Positions 24,001 to 34,510 of a stretch of DNA of 64,000 bases are shown piece by piece. The DNA lies in assembly GCF_001625305.1 (NCBI RefSeq), contig NW_017802536.1:907113-971112 (forward strand), read 5' to 3'. The notes below the pieces were generated by a model. The model saw nothing but the letters and a program-made list of their open reading frames with translations. It had not been told where the DNA came from and ran no database searches. Numbering within the stretch: the stretch's first letter is position 1; the number at the start of each line of letters is the position of its first letter. The position numbers and the translations under genes were made by a program. The stretch is from Branchiostoma belcheri (Eukaryota > Chordata > Leptocardii > Amphioxiformes > Branchiostomatidae).

Positions 24001-25430
24001 CCACGTGAAAAAAAAAAGACAGAAAAAAATATTATGGAACGAAGGAAACTTTCGCCAATTAATACTGCAAAAGAATTCTTGTGGAGACTAAATGCCAACC
24101 AAAGGGGGTCAATATGCGTACATTCTTGAGGAACAATACTTTCAACATACCGACAGTTGGCCAGTACGGCGGCAGTAGTGGTGAGAACGTGTCCATACTG
24201 TATGAAATTGGAGTAGTTATCTTTAAGAGGCTTCATACACGCTATAAATAAATAGATGGTTTTCACTGTTCAAAGTCACTTTCCCAAGGGCACAATGTCG
24301 GGGCGCATGTCCAGACATGTCCCGGGTACAACTCGGGATCGAAGACGCCACCCAACGCCACAAATGTTAATGCAGAACATTATTCACAGAAGACAAGTAC
24401 ACGCCCGCAACATATATTAAAACGAGGACTCTACTACATACGCGGGCACAAGGAAAAATTAAACTATGCACATAAAGATTCAAATGAAAGAAGAGGAATA
24501 CATCATACTGCATATGTTCTGTGCAACGAATTCTTCGTCACAACGATCAACATTTGCAAATCATTAACACGACTTCACAAATTTTCCGGCTTTGAACTTA
24601 GTGGTACTTGTACACACCAAAACGTTTCACGGCAATTTTTGCCTACAAACACTGCTACAGTTTAAAATCATGAAAGATAATCAGACAAACACAAGCAATA
24701 CGTACTGGTCGGTTGATTCCATGGTCTCGTCGTCCATCTGGGCATCTCAAGCTCAAGTGGAAGAAACCGCAGTGGCCTGTGTTATTTATAGGCATCTTCC
24801 ACGTCCAGGTGTACAACCAGGTGCATATCCCAGGTGCACAAGCAGGTGCATATGCCAGGTGTACTGGCGTAAGCACTACTCTAGAGAAGTACCAGCCACA
24901 TCCCTCCTAACATGCAATTTTCACAACTACATGATCATGGGTTGTAATACCTCCGCCGTCGGAACAACAATATGACCAGAAAAGAGTCATTACAGTCAAG
25001 AATGTTGTATCACATTTTTGTAGCTCCTTGTTACAGTATATCACTTCATCAGACTTAACCACATCAGGTTAATTACTTACGTTATTTATCACCATGTTAT
25101 TTATGGTAAAGTTGTTGCAAGAATATAACTAAATTGCTGTTAGAATTGTGCATGCTTTAAGTAGAAGTGCCATGACTATGGCAAAAGGAACATTGTTTAG
25201 TGACATGATTGAGGCCCAGCCTGGTAAAAAAAAAAAGCTGCTGGGGCGGAATTGGAGGTACGCCTCCTAAAGTCCTGAAAATACAAATGTGCCAAATTGT
25301 TGTTTATAACACAGGTCACACTACCGATGACATGACAATGTATACTGTGAAAGTATGACATTGTGGTTTATAATACGGGACATACTACTTATCAATGACC
25401 AAAAGATATAAAATATGAAAGTATGACAAG
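24001..25430. other. No gene recognised; short CAGGTG-rich minisatellite inside
   Basis: Apart from the CAGGTG cluster (own entry) I see only short ORFs without motifs. Confidence 0.4.
24806..24861. repeat. Five CAGGTG motifs at 12-13 bp spacing
   Basis: CAGGTG occurs at 24806, 24818, 24831, 24843 and 24856 in a short degenerate minisatellite (CAGGTGCATATGC-like unit). CAGGTG is an E-box of the type bound by Snail/ZEB and E-protein factors. Regulatory use is only a possibility. Confidence 0.6.
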
Positions 25431-25447
25431 TTATCGTATATACATAC

Positions 25448-26754
25448 CGAACTCATGTATCTTGCGGTACACCGCTTGTGTCCAATGGAAGGCGCATCTT
25501 CTCCTTGTCTTCCCCGGCAGGACTGACCGCACCGCCTGCCACATCCCCTGCTCAAAGTTCATGACCAGTGTTGTGACCTTTGGTTCCCCTATCAGGAGCC
25601 GTAGGATCTTCTTCAGAAGCTAAAAAGGTAAGAAGGGGATATATTTATTGTACTAATGCTTCAATATACCAGTATATAAAACCTGGAGGCTTATACAAAG
25701 TCAAAGATGGCAGTAATATGAAACAGACAACTAATGTTCAATTCAAAAGGATTAGGAATATCAAATCAGAAATCGCACAAAGTAAAAAAAAAACAACTCC
25801 ATACCTTCTTGTAGTCCTTCTTGTCCTTGTTGGGCATGAACACGATGGCCAGGGGCACTTGCTTCTCGGTGTCATCCTCACGCACAAAGGCATGGATTCC
25901 GAAGAGCTGATAGAATGGCTTCCCTACCGCCTTGAACGTGGCATCCATATACCATGTCTTTTCCCTGGCCAGTAGCTTGAGCTGATGATCAGTGGCAAAG
26001 AAAATGTGTCTGTGCCAGTCGTAGCGGATGTCAGCACGGAAGAAGCCGCCGGGGATGTGCTCTTCCTGCAGGTCAAACTCCAAGTCCGTCTGGTCCTTGG
26101 GGCGGAGAGCTTGCCTCCGCTTGTTCGCCATGCGGACCTGGAAGTGCATATTTTTATAAATCATACTGCATTAAACGCAATGGGTAAAACAAATTACCAA
26201 GTCAACACACACGTGCATTTTTATAAATGATACAAACACGAAAAACATTTAATCAAAATAAATTGAATTCTGAATGGAAAGCTCACCATGTTTGCCATGC
26301 TGGGAAGATCCGGGTTGGGTGCCTGCACAACAAAGTTCCCCATGACGACCTCCTCCACAATCTGACCTGCTGACTTGAACAAGTTGTAAACCGCCCGATG
26401 TCGTACTCTGGCCTGAATCTGGAGGTTGGTAGCGGCATGCATTGTCGGTGGATGGGTGTGTCTGTGCCCTCCCCGCCACTGTCGATGGGCACTTGTTTCC
26501 CTTCTATCTACGGGAACATGTCCAGTAGACTGCGTACAGCTTCTTCTCCTTCACGGTGTAGGAACAGCCGACGCTGTCAGCCAGCTTCGGATCGGACGCC
26601 CCCTCTTGCCGCCCGCGTCGATGAGCTTGAAGGTCGTCTCGCCTCCCTCGTCCACCGGAAAGTCGTCCTCTACACTAACGCTATCCGTTATTAACTGTAT
26701 CTCAAAGTCTTTACGAACAAAACATTGAAGAAGTCGCAATTGCAAGATTGACAT
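25448..26754 (-). pseudogene. FLYWCH zinc-finger plus MULE transposase gene, intron-containing, decayed at the 5' side
   Basis: Three minus-strand exons: one from about 26754 down to 26287, then 26137-25805, then 25619-25448, with GT-AG junctions and compatible phases. The first encodes a FLYWCH finger (FKLIDAGGKRGRP, then LADSVGCSYTVKEKKLYAVYW-like text with C ... C ... H-x-H spacing) and a linker (RAVYNLFKSAGQIVEEVVMG). The second begins the MULE DDE domain: ATDHQLKLLAREKTWYMDAT, FYQLFGIHAFVREDD, VPLAIVFMPNKDKKDY. The third continues with VTTLVMNFEQGMWQAV and CAFHWTQAVYRKIHE, the second acidic block. The FLYWCH part has two frameshifts (near 26590 and 26460) and an in-frame stop near 26500, whereas the two DDE exons are open. 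The last acidic residue and C-terminus were not found. It is either a transposon copy or a relic of a domesticated gene. Confidence 0.7.
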
Positions 26755-26919
26755 GGTTACATCGTTACAAGCGCAAACAAAACAAAGTTGCTAAATATGC
26801 TTAGACTTTGAAGAACCGGCGTCCCAAGAACAAAGACACAAGTATGTTCCTCTCTCTCTAATCGCTCTATATCGGAAATAAAGTACATTTGTACTTTATA
26901 CCCAGGAAAATTTTACATA

Positions 26920-28046
26920 AAAGCTGCTATAAAATAAAATAAAAAACTTGCCACTAAATCCACATAGTCGACCTTCCAGCTTAGTACCCTTGCCGTCATC
27001 GTGAAGCTGCCATCAGTAGAGGCATCTCTTGTTTCAGGGATACTACGGCAAGTTTCATGAGGCCATCTACTAGAGGCGTCAAGCAGACGTCTAGATTGTA
27101 ACGTTTCTTTGGTCCAGGAGGAATACCATACAGAAACGTACATGTCAGTTCATTTCTCACGGATCTTGGTAAATTCTCGATAGTCACTGTAATCGGCCAA
27201 ATTCCATACTTAAGGTTCGTCCGGAAAGGAGACAGGCCGTCTGTTGACACACTCAACGATAAGCCTCTCGATTCCCCTTGGAAGAAACCGTCGTTAGCGT
27301 ATAGCCCCTTCCACGTCTCAGTATCCTGGATTTCGAATTTGAGATCGTCCTGTTCAACATCAGCTCTTGTATGATGTGTTGTTGCGAGGGAGCCAAACTT
27401 GCGAGTCGAGAACAACCAGGTCAGGTACTCAATTAATGAATAGTAGTGAAAGACCTTCTTGGCCGTTTGGTTCCATCCTTGCACCGTGGAGTGGCGCACA
27501 CAGGACACTGCTGTTGTTTCAAGTTGTTACCAGTGTAAATACAGCAGCCGTTTGGACAGATATGAGCCCTGTGCTTTGTGATGATACTTTTCTTCATGAC
27601 TCTTTTCAATTTCTTTGTACTTGTTGGCAGGTTGTTGGGGGCAGGCAAGAGATACTTGAAGATTTTCAACAAATCTCCCATGTCCCTCTCTGATACATTT
27701 GTCCTTGCGAGCCAAGCCGCCAAGAGTCCCACAGCTACTCCAACATCATTCGGAGAGTTTGGGAATAATGGTTCGCCAGGATCTGGGTCATCTGGATCTG
27801 GGTCACCGGGATCTGGGTCATCCTCGCTGTCAGTTTCAGTTTCCGTCATGGCCGGATCATTCTCACTTTCAGTAGTGGGATCTTCGTACGAGGGTCTTTC
27901 AGTTCCGCTGGCGCTTCCGGCGGCGTGTGGCGCACCTTCGCCATCGCTACTATTACCTTCCTCATTATCATGTCCATATGTCCGGCCAGATGTGATTTCC
28001 ATGGAATATTGGCTGCCACTTGAGTCAGACTCTTCTTCAGAGGACT
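26920..28046 (-). mobile_element. CACTA (EnSpm) TNP2-type transposase fragment
   Basis: An exon begins after a TTTCAG acceptor at about 28047 with an acidic Ser/Asp/Glu/Pro-rich segment (SSEEESDSSGSQYSME ... DPDPGDPDPDDPDPG). Next comes a cysteine module (CPNGCCIYTG ... CPVCATPRC) and then the TNP2 core: VFHYYSLIEYLTWLF, LSLSVSTDGLSPF, YGIWPITVTIENLP and FLYGIPPGPKK ... NLDVCLTPLVDGL. TNP2 is the CACTA/EnSpm transposase. Frameshifts near 27465 and near 27045 split it, so it is inactive. It lies directly upstream of the FLYWCH-MULE gene on the same strand. Terminal CACTA repeats were not found. The long open frame on the opposite strand over the acidic region is a shadow. Confidence 0.75.
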
Positions 28047-28279
28047 GAAAGAACACAATACACCAAGTATAAAACCAACATGATGTCCTCTGAACTATTA
28101 CTGAGAACTCAACAACTTTGTACAAATACATTGTATTAGCCTGGCCGGCTAATGTGTAGTTTACGGCCCAACTTTTAACTTTGTCTGCTCGCCGCGCTAG
28201 TTGTGCAACGACGCCATTTTACGTGCGCGGGCATGTGGCGATTATACCGCTCGGTTATTATATTATGAACGATATCTAC

Positions 28280-28530
28280 GATCGTAACGGTTATCAACGG
28301 TCGAGAATTTGTCGACCGATATCAACGGTCGAGAATAAACCCGGTCGAGAATTAACCCGGTCGAGAATTAACCCGGTCGAGAATTAACCCGGTCGAGAAT
28401 TAACCCGGTCTAAATTTCGAAAAGACACGGTCGAAATAGACACGGTCGAAATAGACACGGTCGAAATAGACACGGTCGAAATAGACCCGGTCGAAATAGA
28501 CACGGTCGAAATAGACACGGTCGAGGATTA
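28280..28530. repeat. Two-phase CGGTCGA minisatellite (16-bp units then 15-bp units)
   Basis: The left sub-array has about five units of CCCGGTCGAGAATTAA (16 bp); the right one has about seven units of CACGGTCGAAATAGA (15 bp), joined by one intermediate unit (GGTCTAAATTTCGAAAAGA). All share the core CGGTCGA. Left of the arrays the core occurs in an inverted arrangement (CGGTCGAGAATTTGTCGACCG-like, about 28298-28318). Confidence 0.95.
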
Positions 28531-28609
28531 TGTGTATTGTGTATGTGTATTGTATAAATTACGTTTTTATAAATATAAATATATTTCATATACTCGCGGG
28601 CAGGCGGGA

Positions 28610-28785
28610 AGAGTGGCTGCCTTTTCCCCCTGATTTTGCACTGTTTTCTGATCAATCCTGCTTTCTTATAGCCAAGCTTGTTTGATACGCCACTCCAACA
28701 AACAAGCTTGGATAAAGGAAAGAAACAGAGCGAATCAGAAAACAGTGCAAAATCGATATCAGGGGTGAGGGAAGGCAGCCACTCT
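28610..28785. repeat. Long hairpin (foldback) with 75-85-bp arms
   Basis: The left arm (28610-28683) runs from AGAGTGGCTGCCTT to CAAGCTTGTTT. The right arm (28700-28785) is its reverse complement with small indels, ending GGAAGGCAGCCACTCT. The loop is about 16 nt. No transposase is near; it may be a foldback MITE. It begins about 80 bp after the CGGTCGA array. Confidence 0.9.
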
Positions 28786-28799
28786 ACACCCTGCACTGG

Positions 28800-29370
28800 T
28801 GGTCACCTTAATCAAAAACCTTTTCTGTTATAAATAATTTCCTCTCTATGGAAAAGGTTCTACCTTTTAAAAACGTTTCAAGCCCCCTTTACTGCTCTAG
28901 CTTCCCCTACATCAACAATGCTTAGAAACCTACGAAACCCAACTATGCCTTAAAAAGACTATGCCAAACAAAAAAGGGAGCATCAGCGCCTTGCTGGCCA
29001 TCCATCATGCCTGCTGCCTCATCTACATCATGTCCTTATCTGCAAAGAGAATAAGGGAAGCATTCAATGCAAGGCATGCATGTCAGACATACGACTAATA
29101 TGATTTGATTGATAAATGACAGATACTGTGTAGGCTATCACTTTGTACAGCTGTGGTGTTTAACAAATAGCCATAATGTGATCGCTCAATATCCTTATCA
29201 AAAAAAAAAAAACGAGGCAGAATAACTTTATGCTAATTCATCTGAAAGTAGTTAATGCAGGGCGTGTACAAAATGGTGACATGTTTATTGCATGCAATGA
29301 AACACACTTATGAGTCTGACGATATTGTCCTCATAGATATGTAAGTACTACCCCAATATCCCCAGGGGGC
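28800..29370. other. No gene seen
   Basis: I find no supported coding sequence, repeat array or splice-flanked exon here. Confidence 0.45.
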
Positions 29371-29790
29371 GGTGGAGGGGGAGTTGCGCCGCACATACAC
29401 GTGTACACTGCCCACTACAGCTCTGACGTTCCTTGCTCATGGTCCATGTCATGAGGGTGCGCCTTCTGCACGGCATTACGACCTTATTTTACCATTGATA
29501 TTTTTGCAAATAATGTATTACATGTGTATATACCTTGAAATTGCATTGTACAGTTTTTTATGTTTAATGTATTATACTTGATGTTGATGTACAATATTTG
29601 ATGTTAATGTTGTTCATTACTGCAATTTGTTTTGTATTTAATAAATGTAATCTGCTTTTATATTCTGTATGTTTTGTTTGGGAGGACAACTTGTAAAGGT
29701 GTCAATGCACCTGTTTTGTCCTCCCTTCCACTTGTATATCTTGTGGTAAATTGAAATGAAACAAATAAACATTGCGGACGCAACGCTATG
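29371..29790 (+). mobile_element. Probable LINE 3' end with stem-loop
   Basis: A GGGAGGAC/GTCCTCCC stem (29680-29687 and 29718-29725) is followed by an A-rich end (GAAATGAAACAAATAAAC). Such GGAGGAC stems close to a short repeated tail are common in CR1/L2-type 3' UTRs, and a similar stem follows the LINE at 40-41 kb. Upstream sequence has only a short ORF. Moderate to low confidence. Confidence 0.4.
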
Positions 29791-30120
29791 AACAGAAGAG
29801 GTGACGTTTATCTCTTTATTACTGAAGGAACATTGAAATACATCACTTAAGAGTGAATGGAAGCAATTAGTAGAAAGTTTTAGATTCAAGAACAAATACC
29901 ATTATGGAAGTAAGGTATACGTGGACATTTACCATCTATGCGTGTTTAAGTCAATTGAAGGTGAACATTAATAAACATTATTTATTAAAATCATGACGTC
30001 ATGTGCATAAATTATCAGGAAGTAATCGAATTAAGATAAGGCTGTGATTGGTTCCAGAATATGATCCACTGATATAATCCATGATTGAAATCGACTAAAG
30101 ATATGTTGTTATGTCTGTAG
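29791..30120. other. No exon recognised; expected position of the missing 5' exons of gene X-plus
   Basis: The AG acceptor at 30119-30120 opens the first recognisable exon. I looked here for the counterparts of exons 1-3 of gene X-minus and did not see them. Confidence 0.4.
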
Positions 30121-31110
30121 AAACCGCCCAAGAAGAGTAGACTCAAGCCAGAAGGTTTGCCTGAAAAGACAGAGCGGGGAGCTCCTCGCGTCAGCCACCC
30201 TGATCAGGCGGCAGGACTCAACAGGTGCACTGTAGCATGTCATTCATTTCTTAAATTGGTAAATACATTGGTCGGTTACAAAATATGTCACAAGATGTAA
30301 ACCATTGGTAACAAGGCGGCATATACTTACGACGCCTACTTATTGGGAAAATTTTTGTTTCTTTCAGTGACTGTTCGGGTTAGCAGTATCACGGAGGCGG
30401 GGCGCCGCCATCCGGCAATCGGCGATCTGCAAGTGAGAATTGTTGAGCTTAGTCCTGTCCTTATTTCACATGGATAAGGCCATGCATAAAAAACAGGAGC
30501 GATGATTCATAGTTAGGCCACGGAGAGTGAATGTTATAGATGATATCCTCCACAGACTTCAACTGCATTGCGATAGTGCGAAAACAAAACAAGAAGAAAA
30601 TTCCTACATTTTCAATTATAAACTCTTTTAAAGAAGAAATTATACATATATTGCGCTAAGTTTACTGCCAACTATTACAACATCCATTCTAACTGAAAAT
30701 CAATACTTTGCAATATTGTACAAATAGTTTTCACTTCAATGTGAAATCACACAAGAAATTGCATGAAAGTAAGAGACCAAACAATAAATCATAGCCTTAT
30801 GTTGTCTCTTTTCATATTTATCTGCATTGTACGTTCGGGCATGGGAACTTTACCAATTTTCCTAATGTTGACCACTGTCAGAGGGGAACACAATTTTTGG
30901 TTGCCAAAAAAACAATGTGCGCGGTGATGTCAATTTGGCCTAATGTAACTGACAATATTGTACATTGAAATGTGTCCGTCTCAATACTGCCCCCCCCCAG
31001 GTGTCCGTGTTGATCAATCCTGTGTTGACGAATTTTCATGTCCTTTGCAGGTGCCGGTTGACCACGAGGTGGACCTGGATGTGTACAACGTCCTGGTAGA
31101 CGAGAATTAG
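30121..31110 (+). CDS. Gene X-plus: 3' exons of an unrecognised gene, paralogue of the gene at 55.6-58.7 kb
   Basis: Exons 30121-30224 (104 nt), 30368-30432 (65 nt) and 31051-31110 (TAG stop at 31108-31110) join with GT-AG borders, entering in phase 2, then phase 1 and phase 0. Peptide landmarks: SGELLASATLIRRQDST, then VTVRVSSITEAGRRHPAIGD, then VPVDHEVDLDVYNVLVDEN. The minus-strand gene at 55.6-58.7 kb has exons in the same phases, with the 65-nt exon identical in length and clearly similar in sequence (TLTDAGKGHPA; IPGEVTIDTRIFNIAID). The 3' UTR may be spliced (GTAAGT after about 31121, AG near 31408) and ends near AATAAA at about 31630. Exons 1-3 were not found upstream. I do not recognise the family. 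The last two exons look beta-rich. Confidence 0.65.
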
Positions 31111-31650
31111 CCTTTCACGTGGTAAGTTGCATTTGACATTATTTGATGTGGGACTCCCCTGCATGCCTGCCAAGCGCAATGCATAAATGCAACTGTACAA
31201 TTAACGTCGTCAAGTTCCACACAGTACGGAAGTAGAATCGAATTTATTGCATCCTAAACGTAAATCGTTTCTGTGTTGTGTAAAGTAGTGGACAGGCTTT
31301 TACCGTACGTTAATAAAAGTCAATCGCAAAATGTAACCTGAAATGGGTATTTTTAAAACGTATTCATTACATCAGGTTGTTCGCTTCCTTTCTTCATGTT
31401 TAATTAGGATTCCAAGCCGAGAGGACAGGAGAGGAGAGGACACAGATTTTTTTAGCGTTTTAGTTTCGTATTACCTTTGTTTTTGAAGACGTCGATGTCA
31501 TTTAGTATTATATATATATATTTTTTTACTTCACCTTAGACGTCGTTTTACTTTATTGTTTTATTTTCATTTGTATTGTTAAATGTTGAAAGAATGGAAT
31601 ATGCATGAAAACAATGAAGAAAAAAATGAATAAAAAGATGTTACAAGAAC
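31111..31650 (+). other. Likely 3' UTR of gene X-plus
   Basis: After the TAG stop, a good donor (CACGTG/GTAAGTTGC at about 31121) and an acceptor (TTTAATTAG/GATTCC near 31408) suggest a spliced UTR. AATAAA near 31630 fits the polyadenylation signal. Confidence 0.4.
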
Positions 31651-32416
31651 AAGCCTGCATTGCACGTTTCATGTCATCATTGCCCACCTTAACTTTAAAA
31701 TATCATTGTAGGTAGGAATTTAGACATAAAATTGAATCAAGATCTCTACATATATAAATGATAAAAGACAATACATTAATTGTCTATATTTATAAGTCAT
31801 GTACGACTTTTACTATATAGTGCAAAGGGCTGTTGGGGTAGCGCTTCGTACCTGTTTTTGTAAAACATCATAGTTAACTTCTTGGACCCTTGTCGTTAAC
31901 TTATGTTATGGTATTTCTATTAATATATCATACTTTGTTACATCTTGACTTGGAAAGAATAAACTGTTTGAAAGAAGACCTTGAAGTTTTTTGCAACATG
32001 TTTTCTTCTTCAAACTGAAGATGGTTATTTACCAAAAATTGTAATTCTTTGTAAGTAATGCACAATATGTAGGCTAGTACACGTAGTTAGAAGGAAAGTG
32101 CAATTAAACATATCCTCTATTGAAAAGTATAATTAATGTAAAGGAGCAGAATATTATTTACACGGAAAATAAAACATACACCCCATTGGACTGAATAACG
32201 TATCATCCCGTACGGGAGACTGGTGAGAGTTAATGGATTGTCCCCCAACCAATGACGTATGAACTGCTGCATACCAGACAATAAACCCTGTTTGTCAGGT
32301 AGGCATACATTTGTTACCTACTTTAATACATTACATGCAACTTATGTACAATAGGAGATGTCAGACAAGCTCGAACACATGAAGACAGACAGCAGAGGAG
32401 GTGCGGGAAGAGCTTG
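31651..32416. other. No gene seen before the gap
   Basis: AT-rich intergenic sequence. A short open start (MSDKLEHMKTDSRGGAG, from 32358) runs into the assembly gap and could belong to the DIRS-like ORF1 on the other side; this cannot be decided. Confidence 0.4.
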
Positions 32417-33062
32417 NNNNNNNNNNNNNNNNNNNNNNNNNNNNNNNNNNNNNNNNNNNNNNNNNNNNNNNNNNNNNNNNNNNNNNNNNNNNNNNNNNNN
32501 NNNNNNNNNNNNNNNNNNNNNNNNNNNNNNNNNNNNNNNNNNNNNNNNNNNNNNNNNNNNNNNNNNNNNNNNNNNNNNNNNNNNNNNNNNNNNNNNNNNN
32601 NNNNNNNNNNNNNNNNNNNNNNNNNNNNNNNNNNNNNNNNNNNNNNNNNNNNNNNNNNNNNNNNNNNNNNNNNNNNNNNNNNNNNNNNNNNNNNNNNNNN
32701 NNNNNNNNNNNNNNNNNNNNNNNNNNNNNNNNNNNNNNNNNNNNNNNNNNNNNNNNNNNNNNNNNNNNNNNNNNNNNNNNNNNNNNNNNNNNNNNNNNNN
32801 NNNNNNNNNNNNNNNNNNNNNNNNNNNNNNNNNNNNNNNNNNNNNNNNNNNNNNNNNNNNNNNNNNNNNNNNNNNNNNNNNNNNNNNNNNNNNNNNNNNN
32901 NNNNNNNNNNNNNNNNNNNNNNNNNNNNNNNNNNNNNNNNNNNNNNNNNNNNNNNNNNNNNNNNNNNNNNNNNNNNNNNNNNNNNNNNNNNNNNNNNNNN
33001 NNNNNNNNNNNNNNNNNNNNNNNNNNNNNNNNNNNNNNNNNNNNNNNNNNNNNNNNNNNNNN
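32417..33062. other. Assembly gap (run of N)
   Basis: 646 undetermined bases. Any frame reported across it is meaningless. It lies at or just before the ORF1 region of the second DIRS-like element. Confidence 1.
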
Positions 33063-34510
33063 ACATTGCCGCGTTTGTAAAAAAAACAGGGGAAGGCTGG
33101 AGCGTTCGGAGGTTCGATGAGAGGCTACCCAAGGCCGCAGTACCAACAGCACCGTACTTAAACCCAAGACAAGGCCGTGGAAGGGGCAGGTCGGGCAGGA
33201 TGGCCCCCAGCCGGAAGACCGATGCTTCTCTTGCTATGAGCAGGGACACTGGGCGAGGGATTGCAAGAACGAAAATCAGTTAGGCAACTAGGTTTCGGAA
33301 CGAATCGACGGTAATTGACAAGCTTTGTTTAGGTTTTGGGTTGATTTGGTCTTTTGGTTTAAACCTGTTTTCCTCCCTTTGGTTTAGTCGGTGAAAAAAA
33401 ATGGTAACGAGTCCGACGATGGAAATCCCGAAAAATTGTCACCTCCGCTAGCATGTGAAATTCTCACTGATCCGTTTTGAGAGGCAAAAGAGTTTAATTG
33501 CGAAGTACGGGAATTATGTAAGTCTGGAGAGATCAATACCTCCGCAAATAATAGGCATATAGTGGGTATCAATATAAAAAAAATTTGAAAGTTTTGTAAC
33601 CTCCACAAGTAACAAAATGCTTCCCGACCCGATTGAGTGGTGATAGAGTTGTGAGACGATATTGGAAGTTTGTGTAAGCCTATAAAGTTTGTCGCCTATG
33701 TGGATAGGCAATGTTCTTGGTTACGATTAGCAAGATTGTTGAGAAAATATAGAAGTTATGTGAACTTGAGAAACTGTCACCGCGGCCAAGACATTTTGCA
33801 TGAAATTATGGCATTTGTAATCTTAGAAACATTGTCGCCACCGCGGTATGTAATACTCGCTAACCTAATATGGTAATAACAGTTTTTGTGAAAATGATAA
33901 GTCTGTACAAGGAAGTCGGGTAGACACAGACCAAGTATATAGGTTACCTTCCGGTGGTATGCTATTTAATCATGTATGGGGAAAGACCCTAAGTGATGGG
34001 AGAGACAACGTCTTCTCTGTGGAAAAGACGGGAGACACGGCTTCGTGCCCAGTAGAAGCCCTGGATTTTTACGTTCAAACAGCAGACTACTTGGGGATAG
34101 ACCTCAGGGGTGGTTTCCTTTTCAGGGCAGCTACAAGCTTAAGGGAAGGTTTGGTGTCAGACAGCTATCCTACCACCTCAGCGGTGAACGAATCCTTTAA
34201 GAGGTATTTACAGAGGATGGGAGACGCTGCACGGGGCAAGGGCAGGCTGCGCCATATCGTTGCATATGGCAGGGGCGACCGATAAGCAGGTCATGAGTCA
34301 TGTCGGGTGGTTCGCTAGGGCTTCTGCGGGTCACTACATGAAGATAGCGGAGGTGATTAAGCCGGGATAACCGGCAGCAATGATAGCCACACCAGAGGTA
34401 TCGAAAGCAGTGGAAGAGTACTCTGCCCGGGATGACCTCCTCGGTCTTAAACCGGCTTTCTAGCGCGTACGCTAAGGGCAGGAGGCAGTAAAAAGCGCAT
34501 AGGGGAAAAA
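33063..34510 (+). mobile_element. Second DIRS-like element (fossil, broken)
   Basis: Parts seen: the C-terminal end of an ORF1 with a CCHC knuckle (CFSCYEQGHWARDC, about 33215-33260), a degenerate repeat region (33400-33880) where the RT and RNase H would be expected, and a tyrosine-recombinase C-terminal region (about 33955-34460) with HVGW and HYMKI blocks near its end. It is related to but distinct from the element at 11.9-15.8 kb. The copy is broken and lacks most of its polymerase part. The left side runs into the assembly gap. Confidence 0.65.
33400..33880 (+). repeat. Degenerate tandem repeats after the ORF1 tail
   Basis: A TTGTCACCTCCGC-like block recurs near 33436, 33532, 33595, 33688, 33775 and 33834 at irregular 59-96-bp spacing, between related AT-rich text. 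It is much more decayed than the array of the first DIRS-like element but sits in the same place relative to ORF1. Confidence 0.5.

Noticed and set aside
27578-28048. 156-residue plus-strand ORF rich in Ser/Gly
   Set aside because: Antisense of the acidic segment of the CACTA transposase; composition explains it.
28280-28530. CRISPR-like array
   Set aside because: Units are contiguous with no unique spacers and the context is eukaryotic; it is a minisatellite.
32323-33283. Long open frames of 239-308 residues on both strands
   Set aside because: They run through the N gap and consist mostly of unknown residues.
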